Origin: Chitinophagaceae bacterium
Lineage (GTDB): Bacteria; Bacteroidota; Bacteroidia; Chitinophagales; Chitinophagaceae
Assembly: GCA_004028765.1 (NCBI GenBank)
Contig: SAIX01000076.1
Location: forward strand, 1 to 52,570
Direction of reading: 5' to 3'
Length of the DNA: 52,570 nt
The position numbers and the translations under genes were made by a program. How positions within the stretch are numbered: the first letter of the stretch is position 1; each line of letters starts with the position of its first letter. Positions 27,351 through 36,661 of the stretch are shown piece after piece. A model generated the notes under the pieces. That model was not told where the DNA came from and ran no database searches. It worked only from the letters and a program-made list of their open reading frames with translations.

Positions 27351-28658
27351 ATGCAATACTATAGCCTGAATAAACAAACACCCAAAGTTGGTTTCCACGA
27401 AGCAACCATTAAAGGACAGGCGCCTGATAAAGGTTTGTATTTCCCGGAAAAAATCCCTCAATTGAATAAAAAACTTATTGATCATATCGGTCAATATTCA
27501 AAAGAGGAATTGGGCTACCTGGTAATGCAACCTTATGTGGGTGATAGCATTGACGAAGCCAATCTCCGCAGGATTGTAGCAGAAACCATTTCATTTGAAT
27601 TTCCGCTTGTACCTGTTACAGAAAATATTTCTTCGCTCGAATTATTTCATGGCCCCACACTGGCATTCAAAGATGTGGGCGCAAGGTTTATGAGCCGTTG
27701 CCTTGGGTATTTTTCTCAACAGGAAAAATCCGGTAAGGTAACCGTACTCGTAGCTACCTCCGGTGATACGGGTGGCGCTGTGGCAAATGGTTTTCTTGGC
27801 GTGGAGGGTGTGGAGGTGGTGATCTTATATCCTTCAGGAAAAGTAAGCCCTGTACAGGAATTGCAATTAACCACCTGCGGACAAAACATCACAGCCCTTG
27901 AAATAAACGGCAGCTTTGATGATTGCCAGGCCATGGTAAAAGATGCATTCATGGATGCAGATCTTGCAAAAAAACTTTTGCTCACTTCAGCGAACTCCAT
28001 CAATGTGGCCAGGTGGTTGCCACAGCAACTATATTATTTCTTTGCCTTTCAGCAATGGAGAAACAAGCAGCAACCTCCTGTTATCGCCGTGCCCAGCGGA
28101 AATTTCGGGAATATCTGTGCAGGGTTGCTGGCAAATGTAAGCGGGTTACCTGTTCGGCATTTTATCGCTGCCTGTAATATAAACGACGCAGTACCCGAAT
28201 ACCTGCGTTCCGGTAATTATGCAGCTAAAAAAGCCACACCCACTATTTCGAATGCAATGGATGTTGGCAGCCCGAGCAATTTTGTACGGGTGATGAAATT
28301 GTTTGCGGACGATTACCATGCTGTTACGGAAAAGATCAGCGGATATACAGTAACCGATGATGTAACAAGGCAAACCATGCAGGATGTTTATCAGCAATCT
28401 GCTTATCTGCTGGATCCGCATGGGGCAGTGGCTTATTATGCCCTTAATGATTACCTGCAGCATCACCCGGGTCAATCCGGTTTTATTTTAGAAACCGCAC
28501 ACCCTGTTAAATTTCCGGATACGGTTGAAGCGGTTACCGGGAAATCGGTTGCCATCCCCGAAGCAGCGCAGGCACTTTTTCATAAGAAAAAAGAAAGTAT
28601 TCAGATGAATGCAGGTTTTGCAGAATTAAAAGAATGGTTATTGAATAAACCATTCTGA
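27351..28658 (+). CDS. thrC: Threonine synthase
   Basis: PLP enzyme converting O-phosphohomoserine to threonine. 435 residues. Lys107 in GPTLAFKDVGARFM is the PLP lysine; ATSGDTGGAVANGF binds the cofactor phosphate, and SANSINVARWLPQ and the central PSGNFGN are family motifs. The start at 27351 (MQYYSLNKQTPKVGF) matches the usual ThrC N-terminus and follows an AATAAAACC stretch; a 15-residue longer start at 27306 overlapping the thrB stop is possible. Last thr gene. Confidence 0.95.
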   Translation: MQYYSLNKQTPKVGFHEATIKGQAPDKGLYFPEKIPQLNKKLIDHIGQYSKEELGYLVMQPYVGDSIDEANLRRIVAETISFEFPLVPVTENISSLELFHGPTLAFKDVGARFMSRCLGYFSQQEKSGKVTVLVATSGDTGGAVANGFLGVEGVEVVILYPSGKVSPVQELQLTTCGQNITALEINGSFDDCQAMVKDAFMDADLAKKLLLTSANSINVARWLPQQLYYFFAFQQWRNKQQPPVIAVPSGNFGNICAGLLANVSGLPVRHFIAACNINDAVPEYLRSGNYAAKKATPTISNAMDVGSPSNFVRVMKLFADDYHAVTEKISGYTVTDDVTRQTMQDVYQQSAYLLDPHGAVAYYALNDYLQHHPGQSGFILETAHPVKFPDTVEAVTGKSVAIPEAAQALFHKKKESIQMNAGFAELKEWLLNKPF

Positions 28659-28721
28659 AAAGGATGTGGTATATAAACTGTATTCCCGAATAATGCGACC
28701 CTTTAATGAGTTAGATTAACG

Positions 28722-28763
28722 CTGCGAAACCTCTGCTTCTCTGCGGCTCTGCGGTGAAAAAAT
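28722..28763. repeat. CTGCGAAAC-type 42-bp repeat, copy 1
   Basis: Begins CTGCGAAACCTCTGC and ends GCTCTGCGGTGAAAAAAT. It matches an inverted copy at 43541-43582 over 42 bp, with about 33 identical positions. It lies between thrC and the DUF4337 gene. Confidence 0.75.
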
Positions 28764-28796
28764 ATCACCCTATCTTTATCTCATAATAATTCGCCT

Positions 28797-29378
28797 ATGA
28801 GCGACTTTGATATCAACGACGCAATTCACGATCCGATTGAAAATGCAGCGCAGCGTAAAAGCCGCATCAATTCACTCGTGGCTATTTTCGTAGCCATCAC
28901 CGCCACTTTTATGGCATTGTGTAATGTAAAAGATGGCAATATTGTGCAGGCTATGTCGCAGGCACAGGCGCATGGCATCGATGCATGGAGTTATTTCCAG
29001 GCAAAAAGCACGAAGCAGGCCATTGCGGAAGATGCATTGGAACAATTACTCGCACAGCCCGGCAAACCCAATGATAGCCTCATTGCCAAATACCGGAAAC
29101 AGATTGCACGTTATGAAAAAGAGAAAGCAGAGATCAAAATACAGGCGGAATCTTACCAGAAAGAATATGATGATATCAATCTCTTCGACGACCAGTTTGA
29201 TATGACAGATGCGTTACTTACTATCGCAATCGCCATGTTCGGGATCACCTCACTCACACAAAAAAAATGGCTGCTCTGGTTTTCTGCATCGGTTGCCTTA
29301 TTGGGAATCATTCTTGGTTTGGCCGCGTTTATGAAGATCAGCTTACATTCCGACCTTGTTTCACGCATTTTAGGTTAA
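28797..29378 (+). CDS. DUF4337 family membrane protein
   Basis: 193 residues. Membrane segments at about 25-45, 138-155 and 158-180 flank a charged, coiled-coil-rich part (about 75-130; YRKQIARYEKEKAEIKIQAE). The layout and motifs (WSYFQAKSTKQ, DALLTIAIAMFGITSLTQKKWL) fit DUF4337, a family of unknown function. It follows thrC by 138 bp containing a dispersed repeat and is probably not part of the thr operon. Confidence 0.75.
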   Translation: MSDFDINDAIHDPIENAAQRKSRINSLVAIFVAITATFMALCNVKDGNIVQAMSQAQAHGIDAWSYFQAKSTKQAIAEDALEQLLAQPGKPNDSLIAKYRKQIARYEKEKAEIKIQAESYQKEYDDINLFDDQFDMTDALLTIAIAMFGITSLTQKKWLLWFSASVALLGIILGLAAFMKISLHSDLVSRILG

Positions 29379-29445
29379 GGGTTTTCTTTTTACTGCGGGT
29401 AAAACAGTTCGTTGTTTCCTGCCGGGAGAATTGTAAATTGGGAAT

Positions 29446-31857
29446 ATGATAAAACATATTGCCATCAACCTGCTGCTGCTTTGCTGTTTGTTACAGGATA
29501 TAACGGCACAGAAAAAAACCCCGCTCGTTGTAAATGGGTTGCAGTCACCCGTGGAAGTATTGCGCGATGAATGGGGCGTAAACCATATCTATGCCGCAAA
29601 CCAGCACGACCTTTTTTTTGCACAGGGTTATTGCGCGGCGCAGGACCGTTTGTTCCAGTTTGAAATATGGAGACGCCAGGCTACAGGCACTGTATCAGAA
29701 ATACTGGGTGAGCGGGAACTGAAACGCGATATCGGCACAAGGCTCTTCCGATTCAGGGGCGACATGAAAAAAGAACTCGCGCATTATCACCCGCAGGGAG
29801 AAGCCATCATCAATGATTATGTGGCAGGGGTGAATGCATATATCCATGAAACACTGCAGCATCCCGAAAAACTTCCTGTAGAATTTAAACTGCTCAATAT
29901 TAAGCCCGGTATCTGGACAACAGACGTGGTCGTATCCCGCCACCAGGGTTTGCTTGGAAATATCACCCAGGAATTGAACACAGGCAGGGCTGTTGCCAGG
30001 CTTGGCGATGCGAAAGTAAAAGACCTGGTGTGGTACCATCCCAAAGATCCTTTATTGAAAATGGATACAGCTATCCGCAGCGAACTTCTTTTTGCGGATA
30101 TCCTTGAGTTGTATAATGCATACAGGAAAGATGTGGTATTTCAGGCAGGGGATATTCACAAATCAGACCTTGATGCGGATGCGGTTCAATTGCTCAATAA
30201 AAAAACGGTTACACCGCAACCAGACCTTGTGTTTGAACCTGGTATGGAAGGCAGTAATAACTGGATCGTAAGCGGTAACCGCAGCGCCAGTGGCCATGCA
30301 ATGCTTGCCAATGATCCGCACCGGCAAATCAGCCTGCCCTCGCTTCGTTACATCGTACACCTTGTTGCACCGGGATGGAATGTGATCGGTGGCGGAGAGC
30401 CCGAAATTCCGGGTGTATCAATCGGCCATAACGAATATGGTGCATGGGGGCTCACCATTTTTGAAACCGATGGGGAAGACCTGATGGTATATGATCTCAA
30501 TCCGCAAAATCTTTCGCAATACCGGTACAAAGGAAACTGGGTAAACATGAAAGAGATCCATGAAACCATACCTGTAAAAAACAAAACAGCAAAAGAAGTG
30601 ACGCTCCGCTATACAGTTCATGGCCCGGTTACTTATATCGATACACTCAATAAAAAAGCCTATGCGGTTCGTTGTGCATGGCTCGAACCGGGCGGCGCCC
30701 CGTATCTCGCATCGCTTCGGATAGACCAGGCAAAAAACTGGGATGCATTCAGGGAAGCCTGCAGCTATAGCCATATTCCCGGTGAGAATATGATATGGGC
30801 AGATACAAAAGGTAATATCGGCTGGCAGGTAGTGGGAATCGTGCCTGTGAGAAAAAATTTCAGCGGACTCGTACCCATACCAGGTGATGGAAGATATGAA
30901 TGGGATGGATACCTGCCTATTAAAGAACGGCCGCATATGCTGAACCCATCCAAAGGTTTTTTTGCAACTGCCAACCAGCATGTAACACCGGATGATTACA
31001 AAAGATGGGATGCAGTCGGATATACCTGGGCTGATCCGTTCAGGGGTAACCGCATCAACGAAGTACTGGCTGCTGATAATAAAATGACGATAGAAAAAAT
31101 GGAAGCATTGCAAACAGATTATTTTTCCATTCCTGCACGTACGCTGGTGCCTATGCTTACCCGCTTAACAATCGATGATGCCATGCAGAAAGAAGCACAA
31201 CAGGCATTAAATGGATGGGACTATATACTGAACAAACAAAGCATCGCTGCCGGTATTTATGCCATGTGGGAACGGCAATTGATGTTGCAGGCTAACAAAC
31301 AGTTTATTCCCGCCGCTGCGAAAGGGTTACTGACGCTGCAGATCAGCAAACTGATTGGTTGGTTACAAAACCCCGATGCAAGATTTGGCAATGATCCACA
31401 AACCGGGAGAGACATTTTCCTGAAAGAAACATTTGCCAACGCAGTGAACGAATTAAAAAACAAACTCGGCAATTCCATGAACAAATGGGTGTACGGACAG
31501 GATAATTATAAACATGTTACGCTATTGCATCCTATGCAGGCATTGGTGAGTAATGGCTTGAAACAGAAAATGAATGTAGGACCTTTGCCACGTGGCGGTA
31601 ATGGGCAAACCCCCGGTGCAACCGGCGGCACGGATAACCAGCTTGCCGGCGCAAGTTTTCGTTTGATCGTTGATGTGGGCGATTGGAACAAGGCGGTTAT
31701 GATCAATACACCCGGACAGTCGGGCGACCCCTCCAGTGAATATTATGGCAATCTTTTTCCACTCTGGGCCAATGATCAGTATTTTCCTGCTTATTACACA
31801 AAAGATAAAATACTGAAAACAACACGCACGGTTTTACAGTTAAAACCAGGAAAATGA
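29446..31857 (+). CDS. Penicillin acylase family hydrolase (exported)
   Basis: 803 residues with a signal peptide (1-21, ending I-T-A-Q). Ntn-hydrolase precursor: an alpha-chain region with DEWGVNHIYA and GYCAAQDRLFQFE, a spacer, and the nucleophile Ser270 in MEGSNNWIVSG, where the chain would cut itself to free the beta-chain N-terminus. The beta chain has ANDPHRQISLPS and the C-terminal GTDNQLAGASFR. The family cleaves amide bonds of beta-lactams, acyl-homoserine lactones or other acylated amines; the natural substrate is not clear. It acts in the periplasm and stands alone. Confidence 0.9.
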   Translation: MIKHIAINLLLLCCLLQDITAQKKTPLVVNGLQSPVEVLRDEWGVNHIYAANQHDLFFAQGYCAAQDRLFQFEIWRRQATGTVSEILGERELKRDIGTRLFRFRGDMKKELAHYHPQGEAIINDYVAGVNAYIHETLQHPEKLPVEFKLLNIKPGIWTTDVVVSRHQGLLGNITQELNTGRAVARLGDAKVKDLVWYHPKDPLLKMDTAIRSELLFADILELYNAYRKDVVFQAGDIHKSDLDADAVQLLNKKTVTPQPDLVFEPGMEGSNNWIVSGNRSASGHAMLANDPHRQISLPSLRYIVHLVAPGWNVIGGGEPEIPGVSIGHNEYGAWGLTIFETDGEDLMVYDLNPQNLSQYRYKGNWVNMKEIHETIPVKNKTAKEVTLRYTVHGPVTYIDTLNKKAYAVRCAWLEPGGAPYLASLRIDQAKNWDAFREACSYSHIPGENMIWADTKGNIGWQVVGIVPVRKNFSGLVPIPGDGRYEWDGYLPIKERPHMLNPSKGFFATANQHVTPDDYKRWDAVGYTWADPFRGNRINEVLAADNKMTIEKMEALQTDYFSIPARTLVPMLTRLTIDDAMQKEAQQALNGWDYILNKQSIAAGIYAMWERQLMLQANKQFIPAAAKGLLTLQISKLIGWLQNPDARFGNDPQTGRDIFLKETFANAVNELKNKLGNSMNKWVYGQDNYKHVTLLHPMQALVSNGLKQKMNVGPLPRGGNGQTPGATGGTDNQLAGASFRLIVDVGDWNKAVMINTPGQSGDPSSEYYGNLFPLWANDQYFPAYYTKDKILKTTRTVLQLKPGK

Positions 31858-31930
31858 TGTTTGTTTGAGCTGCCTGCTGTTGTAGTGAAACTGTTAATTA
31901 TACAGTTATAAAAAATGGTAAATTGAAAAT

Positions 31931-33670
31931 ATGTTAATCCGCATTGCCATTTTGCTGCTATGCTTTACAACAGGTAAGGCTTTTGCACAAACAAAAACCT
32001 ATTGCAATCCCATCAATATCGATTATGGGTATTGCCCCATTCCCAATTTTACCGAACAGGGCAAACACCGCGCCACGGCCGATCCGGTGATCACGGTTTT
32101 CAAGGGCAATTATTATCTCTTCTCCACCAATCAATGGGGATACTGGTGGAGCAGTGATATGAACCAATGGAATTTTGTACCAAGAAAATTTTTGAAACCC
32201 TGGCACAAAGTATATGATGAACTCTGCGCGCCTGCCACACTGGTTCTGGGCGATACACTATTGGTGATCGGGTCAACCCATGAAAAAAATTTTCCGTTGT
32301 GGATGAGCACCAATCCGCAGAAAGATGAATGGAAAGAAGCGGTGGATTCTTTTCAGGCAGGTGCATGGGATCCCGCTTTTTTTGTGGATGATGATAAACG
32401 GATTTATCTCTACTGGGGCTCGAGTAATTTTTATCCGATGTATGTGCAGGAGATCGACCGGAAAACATTACAACCCATTGGTGAAATCAAAGAAACCCTT
32501 CGCCTGCATGATGAGATACATGGATGGGAACGCTTTGGCGAATACCACGACAATACTTTTCTGAAACCTTTTATGGAAGGGTCATGGATGACGAAACACA
32601 ATGGAAAATATTATCTCCAATACGGTGCGCCGGGCACTGAGTTCAGCGGGTATGGAGATGGGGTATATGTTGCCGATCACCCGATGGGGCCATTCCGTTA
32701 TCAATCGCACAACCCTTTTTCGTATAAGCCTGGTGGCTTTGCACGAGGTGCGGGGCATGGAGCCACTTACCAGGACCTGTTTCAGCAATGGTGGCATGTT
32801 TCCACGATCGTGATCGGAACCAAAAATAATTTTGAACGCCGCATCGGTATCTGGCCGGCAGATTTTGATACCGATGGCATATTATATGCAAACACTGCCT
32901 ATGGCGATTATCCGCATTATCTGCCACGCGCGGGTGCCGATCACGCCCAATCACAATTTACAGGATGGATGTTGCTGAATTACCAGAAACCTGTAAAGAT
33001 ATCTTCCACACTCGGTGCATACAATGCCAATTATTCGGTGGATGAGGATATGAAAACCTACTGGAGTGCAGCAACAGGCAATAAAGGAGAATGGATACAA
33101 ACAGATCTTGGCAAACTATCAACGGTACATGCCGTACAGATCAACTATGCCGACCAGGATGTGGAACTGATGGGCAAACATACGGATATTTATCACCAAT
33201 ACAAACTTTACAGCTCAGCAGATGGTATCAACTGGAAAATACTGGTTGATAAAAGCAAAAACAAAACAGATGTACCGCATGAGTATGTGGAATTGTCAAA
33301 GCCCATACAGGCCCGTTACCTCAAACTCGAAAATGTGCATATGCCCACAGGCAAATTTGCCATCAGCGGGTTGCGGGTATTCGGCAAAGGGAATGGTGCC
33401 GTACCGGATACTGTTAAACATTTTGTAGTGCTCCGCGGCGACAGCGAAAGGCGAAACAGCTGGCTGAAATGGGAAGCCAATACGAATGCAACGGGCTACA
33501 CGATTTACACAGGAACGGCTCCGGATAAATTGTATACAAGCATCACTGTTTACGGAACCAATGAATATTATTTTTCGGCGATGGAAAAGAACAAAACCTA
33601 TTATTTTCAGATAGAGGCTTTTAATGAGAATGGTATCGGCAAACGGACAGCAGTTAGTAAAGTGGATTGA
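31931..33670 (+). CDS. Secreted GH43-like glycosidase with F5/8-type C and FN3 domains
   Basis: 579 residues; signal peptide ends about residue 20 (AFAQ). The five-blade beta-propeller (about 25-335) has the three acidic residues expected in family 43: Asp51 (ATADPV), Asp147 (GAWDPAFFV) and Glu216 (MEGSWMTKHNGKYYL). A galactose-binding-like F5/8 type C domain (about 350-485; YWSAATGNKGEWIQTDLG) and a fibronectin type III domain (about 490-579) follow. It should act on plant or fungal polysaccharides (arabinan, xylan or galactan); the exact linkage is unknown. A short inverted repeat AACTGT/ACAGTT lies 24-42 bp upstream. Confidence 0.85.
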   Translation: MLIRIAILLLCFTTGKAFAQTKTYCNPINIDYGYCPIPNFTEQGKHRATADPVITVFKGNYYLFSTNQWGYWWSSDMNQWNFVPRKFLKPWHKVYDELCAPATLVLGDTLLVIGSTHEKNFPLWMSTNPQKDEWKEAVDSFQAGAWDPAFFVDDDKRIYLYWGSSNFYPMYVQEIDRKTLQPIGEIKETLRLHDEIHGWERFGEYHDNTFLKPFMEGSWMTKHNGKYYLQYGAPGTEFSGYGDGVYVADHPMGPFRYQSHNPFSYKPGGFARGAGHGATYQDLFQQWWHVSTIVIGTKNNFERRIGIWPADFDTDGILYANTAYGDYPHYLPRAGADHAQSQFTGWMLLNYQKPVKISSTLGAYNANYSVDEDMKTYWSAATGNKGEWIQTDLGKLSTVHAVQINYADQDVELMGKHTDIYHQYKLYSSADGINWKILVDKSKNKTDVPHEYVELSKPIQARYLKLENVHMPTGKFAISGLRVFGKGNGAVPDTVKHFVVLRGDSERRNSWLKWEANTNATGYTIYTGTAPDKLYTSITVYGTNEYYFSAMEKNKTYYFQIEAFNENGIGKRTAVSKVD

Positions 33671-33678
33671 TTTTTTAA

Positions 33679-33904
33679 CAGGAGAAGGACAGGAGTAAAA
33701 GAGGATTCTTGCAACACTCTTTCTCTCTTTACCTCTTATTGAAATTTTAAAAGATGGAAGTATAATCGTTTATAAGGTAATAGCCGATAATATTTCTCCG
33801 CAGGAGAAAGACAGGAGTAAAGGAGATAAAGAGAATCCTTGCAACACGCTTTCTCTCTTTTTCCTCTTATTGAAATTTTACTGGTAATTATATAATTGTT
33901 GTCA
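33679..33904. repeat. Tandem 100-bp direct repeat with internal pairing
   Basis: Two copies (about 33679-33775 and 33801-33904; period about 122 bp) share CAGGAGAA, GACAGGAGTAAA, CTTGCAACAC, TTTCTCTCTTT and CCTCTTATTGAAATTTTA. The second has a short insertion. Within each copy the GGAG/AAAGAGAA part is roughly complementary to TTCTCTCTTT/CCTC, so each can fold. It fills the gap between the GH43-like gene and the convergent acetyltransferase gene; no reading frame is in it. Confidence 0.8.
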
Positions 33905-33949
33905 TGCAACCGGCAATGGCGCTAAAACAAACATATCTTTTTAACCTAA

Positions 33950-34627
33950 TTACCTCCTCCTGAAAACCGCAAAATAAATATCCGAACGAAAAACGAACCC
34001 CAACCGCTCATACATTTTAATGGCACGCTGGTTATCCCATTTCACATGAAGAAAAGGCGTTTTGCCTTCTTTAATAATATGGTCTGCAACCATTGAAACC
34101 AGTAAGGCGCCATATCCCCTTCCTTCATAATCCGGATGGGTACAAACAGCACTGATTTCCGAATACCCGGGCAGATGCAGCCGTTCACCCGTCATCGCTA
34201 CCAGTTCATCGCCATCAAAAATGCCATGATAGTTTCCGAATTCAATGGTTCTTTCCTGGAAAGGACCTGGTTTTGTGAGTGCAGTAAGAGCAAGCATTGC
34301 AGGAACATCTTCCCTTCCCAATGGCCGGATATCCACCTCGCCGATATGCGCAGGTTGCAGTTCCTTGCAAACCATCTGGTAAAGATTCGTGGAAAAAACA
34401 ATTTCCCAGCAGGCAGCAAACTGAACCGGCTCTTTAATCAATACCGACCAGGTTCTGTTTCCAGGTAGTGTATTAAAAAGAATATGCTGGTTTGCATCCG
34501 ACCAATCCGGTAACGCTGCAAAAGGTGCAATATCTGGCGGCAGGTAAGCCACAGCATCATTCCCCATGCGGAACCGTTTATCCGAACTGTTCAATGATTC
34601 CCATATCGGGTTATCTAAGAGGTGCAA
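33950..34627 (-). CDS. GNAT family N-acetyltransferase (FR47-like)
   Basis: 225 residues. The C-terminal half (about 100-225) is a GNAT fold with the acetyl-CoA motif HPDYEGRGYGALLVSMV and WDNQRAIKMYERLGF; the N-terminal half is a divergent first lobe, as in FR47-like proteins. It probably acetylates a small amine or a protein N-terminus; the acceptor is unknown. Cytosolic, single gene. The 165 bp after its start hold no gene. Confidence 0.8.
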   Translation of the reverse strand: MHLLDNPIWESLNSSDKRFRMGNDAVAYLPPDIAPFAALPDWSDANQHILFNTLPGNRTWSVLIKEPVQFAACWEIVFSTNLYQMVCKELQPAHIGEVDIRPLGREDVPAMLALTALTKPGPFQERTIEFGNYHGIFDGDELVAMTGERLHLPGYSEISAVCTHPDYEGRGYGALLVSMVADHIIKEGKTPFLHVKWDNQRAIKMYERLGFVFRSDIYFAVFRRR

Positions 34628-34792
34628 ATTCTTATGATTTATTCGACTGATAAAATTACAGTTTTTGAAAGAACAGCAGGGTAAAAGTATCCGGGGCCTG
34701 TTTCTGTTATTATTAGGCTTGTATTCAGAAAGAAATAAAATGCAATTGGGCAGTAAGGCCTGCCTGCGAAAACCGGAAAATGATACCCCTTA

Positions 34793-35938
34793 TCAGAAAT
34801 GAAGAACAAAGCGGATACCCGGGCTTACATTTTTGAAAAAATTATTGAATACCAGCTCAGGTTCTATCGAAAAATGCCTGTTTGCGAAAACAGGTAACCC
34901 CAAACGAAACGTTTGTGGTTCATACCAGTTACCGGACCTCTTGAAAAGATAACTCAGTGAAAGATTAGCGACAAAATTTAAATGATTGCTTTCTTTTGTT
35001 TTTTCAAACTGCCGGAATTGAAGGGTTATAAAACTGTTCGGATCGGTTTTTAACCTGTTGACTGAATCGCGTGAAAAAAGAAATTGTGTTTCCATGAATA
35101 AGCGAAAACTGTTTCTAAAATAGTTGTTGCCGAAATTCAACTGGTACCCTGCAAAAAAACCCGGTGCAAAAAAACCACGGCTGTATTGGGTAGAAAACCC
35201 TAAAACAGGTTCAAAACCACGCTCACTGATCTGAATAAATCGTCCGTTAGCAGGACTGAACATTTTTCCCGTTCTCATAGAAAAACTGGCTGCAAAATTA
35301 TATTTCCAGTTAAAGAAATTATTATCCACTTTCAAAAAACGGCTTACCTGTGGTGTTAAAACCGCAAGGCATTGCTCCATCATATTGCCAGGTATTTTAC
35401 TGAGGTCATTGATATTATCTAAAGTAATAGTCACAGAGAATTTTGCCGTCATTTCAGATAAAACGGTTTCTCCATCCTGAATGATTTTGTTCTGATATCC
35501 CGTATTCGCATACCCAATGATGCGTAGAGTATCCTGGTTCATTTTCAGCAATAACAACTCTTTGTCTTTTACTGTATAGGTGTTCGAAAACTCCTGGTGG
35601 TTCAGCAGGCGGATATTCGGGAATGAATTATTGAGTAAAACATCAACCCGGCGCACCATACCGTCATTCTGCAACGAATCCTTCAAGGGGTCAAGTATTT
35701 GTGATGTTACCCGTATCATTGAATCAAGATCCGGCAAATGAGGTAACATGGATATTTTCGTCAGTTCCAGCATCACCATTTTTTTATCCGGGAAATAGAA
35801 TTTGAATACACAACCGGATTTACCTGGTTCGGGTGTATCAAAGACCCGCTGGGTAATAAGGGGTTGGCTGTAGTTTTGCGCAGGCAAACTGAAGGCAGTT
35901 CCTGCTGCCAGCAGGAAGAATAAAAAATGTTTTTTCAT
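34793..35938 (-). CDS. Exported protein of unknown function, likely outer-membrane barrel
   Basis: 381 residues with a signal peptide (1-20, ending L-P-A-Q). The first half is mixed alpha/beta; the second half (about 205-381) alternates aromatic and polar residues in strand-like runs (FFAPGFFAGYQLNFG, LNFVANLSLSYLFKRSG) and ends in RFVLHF with terminal Phe, typical of outer-membrane beta-barrel proteins. I do not recognise a named family. Third gene of an operon: sigma factor, membrane protein, this gene (6 bp from the preceding gene), so it is probably the output or sensor end of that system. Confidence 0.6.
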   Translation of the reverse strand: MKKHFLFFLLAAGTAFSLPAQNYSQPLITQRVFDTPEPGKSGCVFKFYFPDKKMVMLELTKISMLPHLPDLDSMIRVTSQILDPLKDSLQNDGMVRRVDVLLNNSFPNIRLLNHQEFSNTYTVKDKELLLLKMNQDTLRIIGYANTGYQNKIIQDGETVLSEMTAKFSVTITLDNINDLSKIPGNMMEQCLAVLTPQVSRFLKVDNNFFNWKYNFAASFSMRTGKMFSPANGRFIQISERGFEPVLGFSTQYSRGFFAPGFFAGYQLNFGNNYFRNSFRLFMETQFLFSRDSVNRLKTDPNSFITLQFRQFEKTKESNHLNFVANLSLSYLFKRSGNWYEPQTFRLGLPVFANRHFSIEPELVFNNFFKNVSPGIRFVLHF

Positions 35939-35944
35939 AAAAGA

Positions 35945-36661
35945 TTAATGATTATCGTTAATGGTAGTTGCCGGGTGCGGCGCAGTTTTTACTTTGAAAT
36001 ACAAAAACTGTCTCGTGTTTTCCGGAAGAGGCAATAATTCTTTTTCATCCGGAAGAGATAGGGGAACCCTGCGGGTATCTGATTTTTCTGCAGTACTGTT
36101 CTGTATCCGGATGCTTTCCATTAATTCATTAAGGTGAACTACTTTTAGTTTTTTCTTTACAGGTATAAACCGCTGTAAGGACTGACCGGTATTTTGAATT
36201 GCTGAAGAAGTTTCTATGGCAGGTATTTCTTCAGTTTCAGTAGGTTGAAATGTCAACGACTTTACAGGCTCTTCGCGTATGGTATCCGGTTTGTTTGTAT
36301 ATATGCTATTTGGAAACAAATGGGGCAGTCTCGCAGGTTTTTTGTGTTTGGGCTGAATCATCTCAACGCGTATTTGTTTTGCAACTTCTGGTTTACCGGG
36401 ATTTTGTTTACCGATCATAGCTGTCTGCCTTTGATTTTTTTGAGGCGAAACAGTAATGATAACATTTGAAATAATGACGCATAAAATAATGGCGGCTACG
36501 AACCAAACCCGGTTATATTTTTTTCTGATTGCAGATTCCTTCAACAGGTTTTCCTCAAGTTTATCCCATATACCATCCCGGTTGAACCGGAATAGTTCGG
36601 GAATATCCTGCATAGAATATATTTCAGCAGCCATACGTTTATCCTGATTTTTTTCCTGCAT
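35945..36661 (-). CDS. Single-pass membrane protein, candidate anti-sigma factor
   Basis: 238 residues. A cytoplasmic N-terminus of about 50 residues, one membrane segment (about 53-73; VWFVAAIILCVIISNVIITV), then a low-complexity Pro/Lys/Glu-rich outer part. Its start overlaps the end of the sigma-factor gene by 23 bp, so the two are translationally coupled. Topology and position suggest an anti-sigma factor, but there is no visible FecR domain or zinc-binding ZAS motif. The role is inferred from context. Confidence 0.6.
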   Translation of the reverse strand: MQEKNQDKRMAAEIYSMQDIPELFRFNRDGIWDKLEENLLKESAIRKKYNRVWFVAAIILCVIISNVIITVSPQKNQRQTAMIGKQNPGKPEVAKQIRVEMIQPKHKKPARLPHLFPNSIYTNKPDTIREEPVKSLTFQPTETEEIPAIETSSAIQNTGQSLQRFIPVKKKLKVVHLNELMESIRIQNSTAEKSDTRRVPLSLPDEKELLPLPENTRQFLYFKVKTAPHPATTINDNH

